Positions 47,988-58,847 of a stretch of 64,000 bases of DNA are shown here, piece after piece. Made by a program: the position numbers and the translations under genes. A model generated the notes under the pieces. It had not been told where the DNA came from, ran no database searches, and was given only the letters and a program-made list of their open reading frames with translations. The DNA comes from Phallusia mammillata (taxonomy: Eukaryota; Chordata; Ascidiacea; Phlebobranchia; Ascidiidae), in NCBI GenBank assembly GCA_003260075.1, contig QLIY01000469.1:13100-77099 (forward strand), written 5' to 3'. Every line of letters starts with the position of its first letter. Position 1 is the stretch's first letter.

Positions 47988-48003
47988 ATTCTATTTGAAT
48001 AAG
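47988..48003 (+). other. Exact match to the Ciona 16-nt spliced leader
   Basis: ATTCTATTTGAATAAG, identical to the mRNA spliced leader reported for Ciona intestinalis. It is followed by CTATTG, not by a GT donor, so this is not a functional SL RNA gene. More likely it is the 5' end of a reverse-transcribed trans-spliced mRNA, or an SL pseudogene. No open frame or poly(A) tract follows. Confidence 0.55.
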
Positions 48004-48348
48004 CTATTGCTCATGCTGTTAAGGCAAAATATATGTATATTTCAACATCTTAAGGACGAATGACTTGATGTTTTTGTTTTTCATTACCTTAGGTGCATAA
48101 GGTTTATTACAGTATTTTTCTACTTTATCTAAGTTTAAGTACAAATATTATGTAAGGACACGTGCTGAGGTTTTATTTGCCCGAACAACGCCCATTTTGT
48201 GTGACATCACAATGTAAACCAAAACAACAGTTTTCTTCAAACAACATTTAAGAAACACTTGATCGTGAGGCAAAACAAAATAACATTGCTAGAAATAAGA
48301 GTTCAGTGATATGCAGATTGAGGATGTACGTATTTGCTGAACTGTTCT

Positions 48349-49426
48349 TTACACAAAATAAAAAACACACGCTGCCATAAAACAGAATAGCAATGACACT
48401 ATTACAAAAGCTTCACGTTTCATTTTCTGATGTGTTGGGTCGATTTTAAGCCGGTCATCGTATATTGTTGCTCCAGAATTTTTGTGTGGAAACGGTTGAT
48501 CTGGGATTGGAAGGTTTGACAAGTTGCAAAATGGTTCCCATCCTTCCTTCACGCTGTACACAAGCAACCTGTCCTTGGGAGCGTTCTGAAAGGAAACAAG
48601 ATTGTCTGCAAATTGATAAGCATCAGAATTTCAACAACTCACTGTGAGAATATTTGCATTATGTTCTCTATACCTCACTCTCCGCAGGATGGCACTGAAA
48701 GGCCAGTTTGTAAATGGAAAAAGTGGGCGAGGTCCCTCGACTATTCCAACTGGAAAAGTTAAGTAATAAATTTTGGCGATTAGTAAACAATGTTGGTAAA
48801 TGCAGCTATTGAGTTTAGACGAAATAGATCTTCAAACGTATCAAAAAGTTTTTCTGACACAGGCACATACGAAACTTACGCAATCTTTGAAGAAATTTGA
48901 AAAACTTCCACCCAGTGAGTGAAAATGTGTAAAGAAATCTGCATGTCTTGTTGTTGACCAGCGCCATTCTCTGGTTCTCTGCACTGCGAATGTAGCTTTC
49001 CTCATCTCGTTGGGTTAGAACTATCTGAAAACTACAAACAGTAGTAAAACATGCATGTACGGATCTGTTCATAAGTTTAATGGTGAAAATAACGGCTCGA
49101 CATGCTCTTCGCATCTATTTGGGCCGTTATTTTTACCATTAAAGTAGTAAAACAATTAAGTTTGTTTGACAATTTTACCTTGGCCTCTGGAAAAGCTTCG
49201 GCCAGTTGCTCTCAAAAGTGAAAAGTTGGTAACCCAGTGACGGCTTCGACATGTTTGTAAGACTCACGAATATCATCCAACGTCCTTCCCATCAATGTAA
49301 TCATAACAAACCTGCGTGGGAAATTACCTAAAAGGTTAAAAATCCCACAATTAACAACCTAAATACCTGACGATGATAGAGAAAATGTTCCATGGTGTCG
49401 TGCACTGTAAGTCCCAATATTCGTAA
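48349..49426 (-). pseudogene. Sulfotransferase-like copy C, disrupted
   Basis: Exons 3-5 (48880-49024, 48643-48749, 48349-48585) are open and full length, with VLTQRDEESYIRS and a hydrophobic C-terminus. Exon 2 (49179-49311) is 133 nt rather than 135: two bases (GC) are missing at the GKATLDD site, and the conserved Trp of WEQLAEAFP is TGA. Exon 1 survives only from 49367 to 49426, where an 80-G run replaces its 5' half and the P-loop. The exon 2 lesions do not adjoin the G-run and look like true inactivating mutations. Confidence 0.75.
49064..49150. mobile_element. Compact palindromic miniature element (family D)
   Basis: TAATGGTGAAAATAACGGC (49079-49097) and GCCGTTATTTTTACCATTA (49123-49141) are inverted with one mismatch. 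It lies in intron 2 of copy C; related to 30692-30812. Confidence 0.6.

Positions 49427-49506
<80 letters not shown>
49427..49506. other. 80-G run, probable gap placeholder
   Basis: Longest G-run of the window. It cuts exon 1 of copy C in mid-codon, and the sequence beyond it is unrelated, so genomic sequence is missing here. Confidence 0.75.
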
Positions 49507-49507
<1 letters not shown>

Positions 49508-49717
49508 CTTAAAGTAATAGTTTTAAAAACTTCTCGATGTTATGTAAACTATGCTGAGGATGGTAAAAACCGATTGTTGGCTGGACGTTGTATTAAGCAT
49601 CAATAAATCGATCACCCAGAAACAATTCTAAATACCATCAAAGAGCTCTACTTGTGTTTTAGGTAAACCCGAATCAAGTTTCAAATTATACATAATACAC
49701 TCTTCTCTGTATACAAC

Positions 49718-49799
49718 CAGTGGTGGGGGGGGGGGGTCGGTTGAAAAATATGACTTTTGTGATAGAACCGGCTGACAAAAAATCGGAATCCCACCACTG
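49718..49799 (-). mobile_element. hAT miniature element (family B) collapsed around a G-run
   Basis: CAGTGGTGGG starts at 49718, runs into twelve G (49725-49736), and resumes as the opposite end of the element (GAACCGGCTGAC ... CCCACCACTG). Target duplications TATACAAC / TATATAAC (7 of 8) bracket it. About 100 bp of element interior is missing. Confidence 0.8.
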
Positions 49800-50066
49800 T
49801 ATATAACCCTTATCATGGTGGAACTGCAGAACAACATTTGACTCTTTGTAAATTTTTACTTACTACAGCAAGACAATTTTTATCCTATACTCACTTCACT
49901 CAGTCTTCTTACCCAAGAGTTTAAGCCAAACCACAAACTGCTGTAACGACAAACCACGCTTAACCAACCAAGCAAATCCAAAACAAACTTGCAAGGTTTG
50001 CATCACTGCTGTGGTTTTGCTTTGCGGTTCAGGTGATTATGTTCTGTTGCTATAATAGTTTATTTT

Positions 50067-50120
50067 CAGCTGCAGACAGTGCACGCTGTTTCAACCTATA
50101 AGGTCTCATCAGGGCACCTG
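50067..50120 (-). ncRNA. Hammerhead-ribozyme fold (type I)
   Basis: Reading the minus strand from 50120: stem I strand CAGGUGCC; core CUGAUGA (50112-50106); stem II GACC/GGUU closed by UUAUA; core GAA plus A15.1; stem III ACAG/CUGU with loop CGUGCA; then C17 at 50075, the expected cleavage site; then stem I return UGCAGCUG. All invariant core positions are present. Weak points: a G-U wobble at the base of stem II, and one G-G and one C-U mismatch in stem I, the latter next to the cleavage site. Such ribozymes are known from Penelope-like elements and retrozymes. Confidence 0.6.
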
Positions 50121-50497
50121 GTATCAAGACATAGGCCGTATTGGCTAGTGTAGCAATCCAACGGCACCCAGTTTGTTGGGAGTAACAGTTATTTCCATTT
50201 TTCAGTTTAATACTTCCATAATCATCCTAAGTTAGTTGGTAATAAAATGTTGCTTTCTGATTGGCTAAAAAACCTCTGCATTTCTTCTCAAATTCTAAAC
50301 TAAGTTAATCTCTCCAATCCGATTCCACTTCAAACTTTCTTTACTCAACCTGCTTAACCAAAGTGGATGGTCACGTGATGACATGATGACGTCAGTTACG
50401 TGTTTGCTTGACCCCATAAACGTCGGGTGTAAACTGACCAGTGCTAGTTTCGGTAAATGTCTCTCTCTTTCAAATACTGCTGTGCCGTGTTCAATAC

Positions 50498-50527
50498 ACA
50501 CACACACACACGCACACGCACACGCAC

Positions 50528-50562
<35 letters not shown>

Positions 50563-50577
50563 AATATAAATATATAT
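50498..50577. repeat. Compound (CA)n/(CGCA)n/(TA)n microsatellite
   Basis: CA repeats interrupted by CGCA units, passing into TA-rich repeats. Simple sequence, likely polymorphic. Confidence 0.9.
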
Positions 50578-51302
50578 ATCAATGTGTAAGAGTAGAATAC
50601 TTCACTATACATTTTGCTTTTAAGTAGTAGTTTGCTGTATTTCGTGTAATTAATAATTCTTTAACTAGTTTTATACACCTTTACATTTGAAGTGACGTGC
50701 GAACTTAGCGTGTTAATTACCTAGGGTTTAATTGCTATAGCTAATATTGCTAAGAACTAACATTGGGTATCTGAAAGGAACAAAAATCGCAACACTTGTC
50801 CCTCTGACCCTTCCGAACCAAGACAGCTGACCGCACAACGACTTGCTGAAACGCCTAATTGATAACTCTGGATTAAGCAAGCACATCTCAATCACATCGC
50901 TGCACAATGATTCTAAAGCACATCTCAGTCAATTTTAAGGTTGCCATTTTGTGGCCTAAACTATTTTGTGTTGCTTAAAGAGATATTTTTTGTCTTATCA
51001 GGTTCATTACACTTCTTTCTGATTGGTTGAAATCCCCCGCGTTGTGAGACATTGCTCTTCAAATAATAAACTTCGTTAATGTATGCAGATCTGGTTTCAC
51101 TTTAAACTTGTTTCATTCAAACTGTTCAACCAAAGTGGATGGTAACGTGATGACGCAACAACCGATGACGTCAGTTTCGTCACGCTTGAACTGATCCTGA
51201 TCCTGACCCCGACTGTTTGTAGATTACCCCTTATTTCCATTTGCAAATCTATTGTTTTTTTACGATTTTCGAATGCCTTCGAGTTGTCCAAGATTTTCCA
51301 AG

Positions 51303-51440
51303 TTGATCGGGTCGTGGGTTCGAATCCCGTGGATGGAAGTTGACCGTGCTTGGATATTTGTCGAGTTCGAGCAACATCACGATCTCAGATGTCGCATGAG
51401 TTAAACCAGAAAGTAATCTTGCCATTGAAGGACACGTGTT
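51303..51440 (+). repeat. tRNA-derived SINE-like fragment, second copy
   Basis: GTGGGTTCGAATCCCG followed by the same tail as at 41665-41800 (about 95% identical by eye), including GTTCGAGCAACATCACGAT. Both lie downstream of a sulfotransferase-like gene, so the copy may have been carried by the tandem duplication. Confidence 0.5.
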
Positions 51441-51543
51441 GAAGTTTTATTCGTCGAAGCGTTGCGTGACAAAGCAACTATATAGCACAACTGAGCAAAA
51501 ACATACGCATTTTGGGGAGCTCATGTTGATATTTACCATAGAG

Positions 51544-52576
51544 TTAAAGAAAATAAGAAACACAGGCTGCCATAAGACAGATGAGTAATGACACAATTAC
51601 AAAAGCTTCACGTTTCATCTTCTGAAATGTTGGGGGGGGGGGGGGTCATCAAAAACAGTTGCTCCGTGATTTTTGTGTGGAAACGGACGATTTGGGATTG
51701 GAATGTTTAAGAAGTTGCACAATGGTTCCCATCCTTCCTTCACGCTGTACACAAGCAACCTACCCTTGGGAGCGTTCTTGAAACAAATCGGTTTACAGAG
51801 TGCAAAACATCATAATTTCAGCAACTCACCATGAGAATATTTACATGATGTTCTCTGTACCTTACTCTCCGCAGGATGGCACTAAAGGGCCAGTTTGTAA
51901 ATGGGAAAAGTGGGCGAGGTCCCTCGATTATTCCAACTATAAGAAATAAGTGATTATTTTGACCGTTCAATAAAGAGTGGTTGTAGACACAACTGTTCAG
52001 TTTAGACAAATATGTCTTCAAATGTATTACGATAGCTTTGTTGACAAGCACAGTTGTTGCGGAACTTACTAAATCTTTGAAGAAATTTGAAATACTTCCA
52101 ACCAGTTGGTGAAAATGTAAAAAGAAAAATACATGTTTTGTTGTTGGCCATCGCGGTACGCTGGTTCATTGCGCTGCGAATGTAACTTTCCTCATCTCGT
52201 TGGGTTAGAACTATCTAAAAACAACACACAGTAGCAGAACAACACACCTTGACTGTGCATGGTACCTTTGCTTCTGGAAAAGCTTCAGCCAGTTGCTCCC
52301 AAAATATATAGGCAGGAAAGTGTGTAACGGCATCGACATGTTTGTAAGACTCACGAATATCATCCAACGTCGCCTTTCCATCAATGTAGTCATACCAAAC
52401 CTGCGTGGAAAATAACTAACTTTCTCACCAAGGTTGGAAATTACAAATAACCGAAATACCTGACGATGGTGTCTAAAGGTTTCCATGGTGTCGTGCACTG
52501 TAAGTCCCAATATTCGTAAAGCTTCAGCCATTGTTTTGGTTCCAGTTTTTCCTGCTCCAGCCATTATAACCTTCAT
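51544..52576 (-). CDS. Tail-anchored sulfotransferase-like protein, copy D (small gap in exon 5)
   Basis: Exons 52460-52576, 52266-52400, 52070-52214, 51830-51936, 51544-51776. P-loop AGAGKTGTKTMAEALRILG; exon 1 ends METFRHHRQ. Exons 1-4 have the standard lengths and are open. In exon 5 a 14-G run (51632-51645) replaces roughly 20 bases that in the other copies encode the DRLKNDPT region, shifting the frame. Codons on both sides are otherwise normal, including the anchor ending ...ACVSYFL-like. I take the gene as probably intact in the animal. Confidence 0.75.
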
Positions 52577-53621
52577 CTTTAATTATTAATTAACTGAGGT
52601 CCTTTAATATTGAAGTCCTTAAATTCGTCAACTTAGTTTGCCCCCAGTTAGTAGCTAATTAATCCTGAAATTTAATTATAAAGCATTGAGTCGATAGGCA
52701 ATGATTCTAAAAAAATTTCATATAACGCTACTGGGCCACTTTGAAACTAAACCTAAACTTCCAAAGTATATACAACCATGAATAACCACATCTATTTCAA
52801 GGTGGAACTGCAGAAATAATTTTATCGCTCGTTCTTTTTGAAACTATAAGAACGTCGACCACAAACTGTTTACATTTCATCCAAACCACTCGCATATCTT
52901 CACCCACACAGCGATTCACGAAGCAAATTGCCGCAATGCTTGACTAGTGAGGCAGAACTCAGCAAAATATTGAGCTTCAACCGACAAACTTGATATGAGG
53001 TTGTTTTGGGTCGTTAATGTCTGCTTTAAACACCGTTCAGTTCTGTTATAGCACTTAAGAAACTAATCAGCCTTTCAACCCACAGTTAAAGCTAAACAAC
53101 AAAACGCTTAACCAACCAAGCAAACCCAGAACAAATACACAAGGTTTGCATCACTGCGGCATTGCGGTCAAAGTTGGGGAGATTATGTTTCGTCGCTGAA
53201 ATAGTTTGTCTCTATTATTCAGTTTAACACTCCCAGACAAATCTTCCTAGTTATTGTTAAAATGCTACTTTCTGATTGGTTGAAATCCACAACACTCGTG
53301 ACATTGCTTCTCAATTTATAAACTTCGTTAATCTCTACAGATATGGTTTCACTTTAAACTTGTTTCACTCAAACTGTTCAACCAACATGGATGGTCACGT
53401 GGTGACATGATGACGCAACACCGATGACGTCAGTTTCGTCACGTTTGAACTGATCCTGATCTCGACTGTTTGTAGGTTACCCCTTATTTTCATGAATTTG
53501 CCCTAGTTTTTGTCTTCGTCTTCCTTTTGCAAATCTATTGTTTTTTACAATTTTCAGATGCCTTCGAGATTTTTTTTGGGGGGGGGGTGGTCTAAGATAG
53601 ATATTTAACAGTTAAAAAGGG
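52577..53621. other. Spacer between copies D and E
   Basis: No gene. Carries array-specific blocks shared with other spacers (GCTTAACCAACCAAGCAAA..., and the GTTTCACTCAAACTGTTCAACC block near 53355) and a ten-G scar at 53578-53587. Confidence 0.4.
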
Positions 53622-55122
53622 TCAAAGAAAATAAGAAACGCACGCGGCCATAAAACAGAATATTAATGACACAATCACAAAAGCTTCACGTTTCATTTTT
53701 TGAAATGTTGGGTCGTTTTTCACCCGGTCATTGTATATTGTTGCTCCGTGATTTTTGTGTGGCAATGGACGATTTGGGATTGGAAGGTTTAAGAAGTTGC
53801 ACAATGGATCCCATCCTTCCTTCACGCTGTACACAAGCAACCTCTCCTTGGGAGCGTTCTGGAAAGAAACAAGATTGTCTCCAAAATATTTAGCTTCAAC
53901 ATTTCAGCAACTCACCATGAGAACTGCTGCATTATGTTGTCTATACTTTATTGCCCGCAAGCTGGCGCTGAAGGGCCAGTTTGTAAATGGGAAAAGAGGT
54001 TGATGTCCATCCATGACACCAACTGCAAATATACTGTTTACCATATACTGCCAATTTACGTCACTGCGTAATATTGATTAATTTACCGTTTTGACCATTT
54101 ACTTATTATTATGTTTGTCACTTAAATTACATTTCAGTCCGTTATTGGCATGTCGTAACATACTTGCTTTCTGCAAGCGTTAGGTAAGCCAAATCTAAAA
54201 CTATTTGTCGTTTAAACCCTATCTCTTTACTGCATTATACCAGGGTTGGGTAACGAATCCTATAAGTCGAATCTCCAGTCAAGTCAAGTCTTAAAAGGTT
54301 TTTAAAGAAAGTTTTACTACTCTTACCATACTCAAACATGACATATTTTTAATATTTTTTAAAACTTACGAAAAACTTGAAGGAATTTGAAATATTTCCA
54401 TCCAGTTGGAGAAAAGGTGAAAAGGAATATACATGATTTGTTGTTTGCTAATGCTATTCTCTGCTTCATTGCACTGGGAATGTAGCTCTTCTCATCTCGT
54501 TGGGTTAAGATTATCTGGAAACAAGGTCAAAAGGGGTGGTGGGTTCTATAGAACCATCTCACTAAATTTTATGATATCAGCGAACCGGTTGGCATTACTG
54601 GTTACTTTTTTTTAACAAAACCGGCTGAAAAATAAGACTTTTGTAATAGTACCGGCTGACAAAAAAATGAATCCCACGACTGGATCCACCTGATGCAACA
54701 CAGCTAGATTAACGATTATACCTTGGCCTCTGGAAAAGCTTCGGCCAGTTGCTCCCAAAATATATGGACTGGAAAATCAGTGACGGCATCGACATGTTTG
54801 TAAGACTCACGAATATCATCCAACGTCGCCTTCCCATCAATGTAGTCATACCAAACCTGCGTTGGAAATAACTAACTTTCTCTCCAAAGTTTGAAAACCC
54901 ACAAATAACTGAAAAACCTGACGATGGTATTTGTAGTGTTCGGGGGGGGGGAGAAATAACTAACTTTCTCACCAAAGTTTAAAAACCCACAAATAACTGA
55001 AAAACCTGACGATGGTATTTGTAGTGTTCCATGCTGTCGTGCACTGTAATTCCCAATATTCGTAAAGCTTCTGCCATTGATTTGGTTCCAGTCTTTGATA
55101 CTCCTGCAGCTATAACCTTCAT
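53622..55122 (-). CDS. Tail-anchored sulfotransferase-like protein, copy E
   Basis: Exons 55006-55122, 54722-54856, 54370-54514, 53916-54022, 53622-53858; standard lengths, phases agree, 246 residues. P-loop AGVSKTGTKSMAEALRILG (Ser for the second-to-last Thr). Exon 3 ILTQRDEKSYIPS has Pro in place of Arg before the Ser. Exon 5 YSVKEGWDPLCNFLNLPIPN, anchor ending ...ACVSYFL. The exon 1 donor is CAG|GTTTTT, weaker than the GTATTT of its sisters. A G-run scar (54942-54951) duplicates ~80 bp at the exon 1/intron 1 boundary. Intron 3 is longer than in other copies, and intron 2 holds an hAT fragment. Confidence 0.82.
54533..54682 (-). mobile_element. hAT miniature element (family B), reversed and end-truncated
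   Basis: Reverse-orientation copy (GAACCATCTCACTAAATTTT ... GCCGGTT-type core ... AATCCCACGACTG). One terminus is reduced to GGTGGTGGGTTC. It lies in intron 2 of copy E. Confidence 0.7.
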
Positions 55123-56482
55123 GTTTTTGGGAGGATTAACTTAGGTCCTGATATTGGTTTTGACAAAAAGTAGTTAACTTTCCGCTAAGATTAGTTAAAT
55201 GTAATTTCGTACTGATAGCAATGAAGAGATTGGTGACGATTCTAAAATAGCTTTATATAACGCCACTCCATGGGCAAGTTTTGTAAACCTAAATTCGCAA
55301 AGTGTTGAAATTTTCAAAATATATCCGTTAATGTATAAGTTTCTTTGGTAGGTGAAAATGCAGAACGATATTGTCTGTCCTTCCTTTAATTTCACTTGCT
55401 ACTGCAACTTCAGCCAATAATTCCTGAAATTTTAGCTGAAACGTTTTAGCCCATCTTAATCCAGATCAATGTTGCTACAACTTGATATGTACTGCATGGT
55501 GCTTGAATAATCAGTTTAGATAATGTTGTACTTTAGTCGGCTAATTTGCCTAAGGGCTTGTTTAGAGTCGTCAAAACCTGTACACAGACATTGCTTCTCA
55601 ATTTATAAACATATGCTTATCTCTGCAAGTCATGTGTTACTTCAAACTTGTTTCACTCAACCTGTTTAACCGGTGTAAATGGTCACGTTTGACTTGGTGA
55701 CGCAACACCCATGACGTTAGTTTTGCACGCTTGAACGTTCACGTCGTACGCCATACGTAACGAAAAATAATTGGGGGATTGCTTTACCGAGGTTTTTTAG
55801 AAAAACTATTACATGACTTGCAAAATCGCGATGGAACGTAGATGACATTTGTCATCTTGTTTCACTGTTTTGTGAGGGTATTGCGTTTAGAAGCCTAATT
55901 CCAATTATGGAAACACTATGTATGTAAACAAGGCAGACTTCGTTAAACTCGCTTATTTCGACATACATTGATTCCTCTCCTTTACCTCTTCATGCATTAT
56001 ACTTTTTCATTCATCAAGCTTTCTCGACAAAATTTGAGGTGTATTAAGATTTTAAGGGAAGGAAGTGCCTCCTCTTGCCCCAACATGCCATCGAACATGA
56101 CTGCCCATCTACGTTTACACAAATCTTCACTGTACCTTTCATACTTAGTCTTCATGTAATTGTTCACTTGTCTACCTTAGCAGTCAAAACCTTACACTAA
56201 GATAAAAAACCTCTGACCAAATGTTACCATCATGAATGGTTAACTTAAAGACTGACAACTGACTTATCGCCAGACTTTCTAAGTGGCTTCGAAGTTATGA
56301 ACTCTAGCCCAAACTCATGCAGATGTTTCAGCCTTCTTCCTGGTACTGCTGTCAAGTCACACAGGAAAATTAGACAGTTTATTGCTACGCCCACGAAATT
56401 TAAGGGAAGTTGTACGAATTTGAGCGAAGGCTGCGTCTGGAGTGAACATTCTCACTTCATTCAATTGTGGAGAATAGCCCGC
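55123..56482. other. Spacer between copies E and F
   Basis: No coding gene recognised in 1.36 kb. Includes the array-specific GTTTCACTCAACCTGTTTAACC block near 55650. Otherwise unique AT-rich sequence. Confidence 0.4.
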
Positions 56483-57918
56483 TTAACTTTGCTTTGCCGC
56501 TTGTGGTGTAAACGCGCCTTCAACAAAGTTTTTAACGCCAAAATGCATTGCTTCAGCTGCAGTTGCGTGGTTTATTCCTTCACTAAATTGTGTCTTTAAG
56601 AAAAAATAAGAAACGCACGCTGCCATTAAACAGAATATCAATGTCACAATTACAAAAGCTTCACGTTTCATCCTCTGAAATGATGAGTCGTTATTAATTC
56701 GATCATCGAATAGAGTTGCTCCACTATTTTTGTGTGGAAACGGACGATCTGGTATTTGAAGGTTTAAGAAGTTGCACAATGGTTCCCATCCTTCCTTCAC
56801 GCTGTACACAAGCAACCTACCCTTGGGAGCGTTCTGAGAGATAACAAGATTGTCTGCAAAGTGTTAAGCCACAGAATTTCAGCACCTCACCATGAGAATA
56901 GCTGCATGATGTTGTCTGTATCTTATTGTACGCAAGATGGCGCTATCGGGCCACTTTGTAAAAGGAAAAAGAGGTCGAGGTCCTTCTATAATCCCAACTG
57001 CAACGGTACAATATGTGCCTTAGTCCAGCAAAACATAAACGAAATCATATTTGTTAAATTACATATGGTGGGAAATTGTAACACAAGCCCTAAAAACTTT
57101 TTCAAACTCGCTGGTTTATCGTCTAACAAAGCAAATTTAAACAAATCTGCAATCAAATCAATGGTGTGTAATTTTTACTCACACCTAGTGGGATGTTTCA
57201 CTCAGACATTGGTGGGAAATTTGTTTGTTTATGATGGCTCAAAGTGGCCGCATTGAGTGTGTTTTCCATGTTATTTTTTGGTTTAGGTTTCTGTAACCGT
57301 TTAAAATAAGTTAACAAACTGTACAATGAAGGCCACATCAGTCAACAAGCATTTTCCTTGAAGGCCAAATGTGATGTTGTTCTGAAACTTACGAAATGTT
57401 TGAAGGAATTTGAAAAACCACCATCCAGTTGGTGAAAACATGAGAAGGAAATTACTTGTTGTATTGTTAGCCATCGCAGTGTGCTGGTTCATTGCGCTAC
57501 GGACCAGGCTTTTCTCATCCCGGTTGGTGTAAACTATCTGACAAAGATGAACAGTAAACAACTCAATGATTAACTTACTGATAGAAAAGTTAGTAAGGGG
57601 TGTACCTTGGCCTCTGGAAAAGCTTCGGCCAGTTGCTCCCAGAAATAGTAGGTTGGGTAATCAGTGACGGCATCGACATGTTTGTAAGACTCACGAATAT
57701 CATCCAACGTCGCCTTCCCATCAATGTAATCATACCAAACCTACGTGGCAAATAACTCACTTTCTCGCCAAGGTTTTAAATTCCACAAACACCTGAAATA
57801 GCTGACGGTGGTGTCTAAAGTTTTCCATGGTGTCGTGCACTGTAAGGCACAATATTCGTAAAGCTTCTGCCATTGTTTTGGTTCCAGTTTTCGAAAACCC
57901 AGCCATTATAACTTTCAT
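56483..57918 (-). CDS. Sulfotransferase-like protein, copy F, with altered splice site and extended tail
   Basis: Exons 57802-57918 (or to 57793), 57606-57740, 57393-57537, 56891-56997, 56483-56833. P-loop AGFSKTGTKTMAEALRILC. Two departures from the family: (1) the exon 1 donor is CAG|CTATTT instead of CAG|GTATTT; an in-frame GT nine bases on (CAG|GTGTTT at 57793) could add three residues (L-F-Q). (2) The usual stop after the hydrophobic anchor is replaced by ...FFLKTQFSEG, so the protein runs about 38 residues further, to a stop at 56483. If translated it is no longer a simple tail-anchored protein. Exon 3 is also divergent (IVYTNRDEKSLVRS). May be functional or decaying. Confidence 0.7.
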
Positions 57919-58724
57919 TTTGAGACTTGCGTTAATTACAGCCCTAAATAATTGAATACCAATAATAGTTGTTCAACTGTGCTGAACGTAAATTTAACCA
58001 AATTCTTTTCGAAACAATCTTTTACTGAGCCTTAATATGTCAGAAAAGTTTTGTAAAACTTAATTCCAGATCACAAAGACTATAACATATACGGAATACA
58101 TGACTGCAACTTTTTTCGTTTAAAACAATTTTGTACATTTCCAGCAACTGACAATTAACCCTTGTTATCGAACCCCTTGAAACCTAAATGCAAATAAATT
58201 AACATTTGTAGTTTGTTTCAAACATTTGTTTCCTGGTGAAAAAAAAGGAGAGGAAATTGTTTCTTCTTGTTACTGGTCACGACAGTACGCTGCTTCGTTT
58301 TGCTGTGGGTGTAGATCTTGTTTATGTCAAAAACGACACAGAAACGCTTGTCTGGTGACATAAGGTTGTGAGTGGGTCGAAATTGGCACGCTAATTCGAT
58401 TGTCTTTTTGTAAGTTAAGCCCAAAGTAGACCCAAAACTTAGATATAATAAGGTTGATTTTACATCCTAAATGTGGACGAGTGTACATTCATGGTCCGGA
58501 ATTAAACAATGGCAGTCAGTTAGTTAAAGACGAGATGATCTGTGTCTTTTGCAAAAGGGTAGTAGGGTTTTAGAATCTAAGAAGCAATAATGGAGGCGAA
58601 AACATAGCCTTGTCCAGCACAGTTTTTTTCAGCGAGACGGGTTTTGGCTTAATTTTAAACAAATCGTCCTTCGATCACGCCTTGTCTCGATTTGGCCGCA
58701 ATTGTACATAACCTTTGCAATATG

Positions 58725-58847
58725 GTGTAGCTGCAGCGCATTCAGCCATCATCCACAAACTGTGTCCTCCGCTGTTTTGCGTCCGATAACGTTTCAACGT
58801 TGCGCAGCTATTTCCGAGTTGGTGATTGTTTTAGTGCAATTCTGTCC
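58725..58847. repeat. Dispersed ~125-bp repeat, copy 2
   Basis: Same ends as 11823-11947 (TGTAGCTGCAGCGC ... TTTTAGTGCAATTCTG). The core TAACGTTTCAACGTTGCGCA is shared. Confidence 0.55.

Larger units (their letters stand above)
46207..48348. other. Spacer between copies B and C
   Basis: Holds a repeat of the 44340-44600 block (46440-46680), a SINE-like B-box (46875), an exon-5 relic of the array (47105-47295), a duplicated ORF (47523-47864) and a spliced-leader match (47988-48003). No complete gene seen. Confidence 0.45.
49507..51543. other. Spacer between copies C and D
   Basis: No coding gene. Contains the collapsed hAT element, the hammerhead fold, the (CA)n tract and the SINE-like fragment at 51303-51440. 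Two related blocks (50230-50400 and 51000-51190, each with a TCACGTGATGAC- or GTGATGACGCAAC-type segment) recur at 53265-53420 and 55590-55720, upstream of the following gene copies. Confidence 0.45.

Noticed and set aside
50383..50612. Cys/Val-rich and His/Thr-rich ORFs
   Set aside because: Translations of the CA microsatellite.
51303..51330. tRNA gene
   Set aside because: Only a B-box is present; no A-box, acceptor stem or anticodon arm can be drawn.
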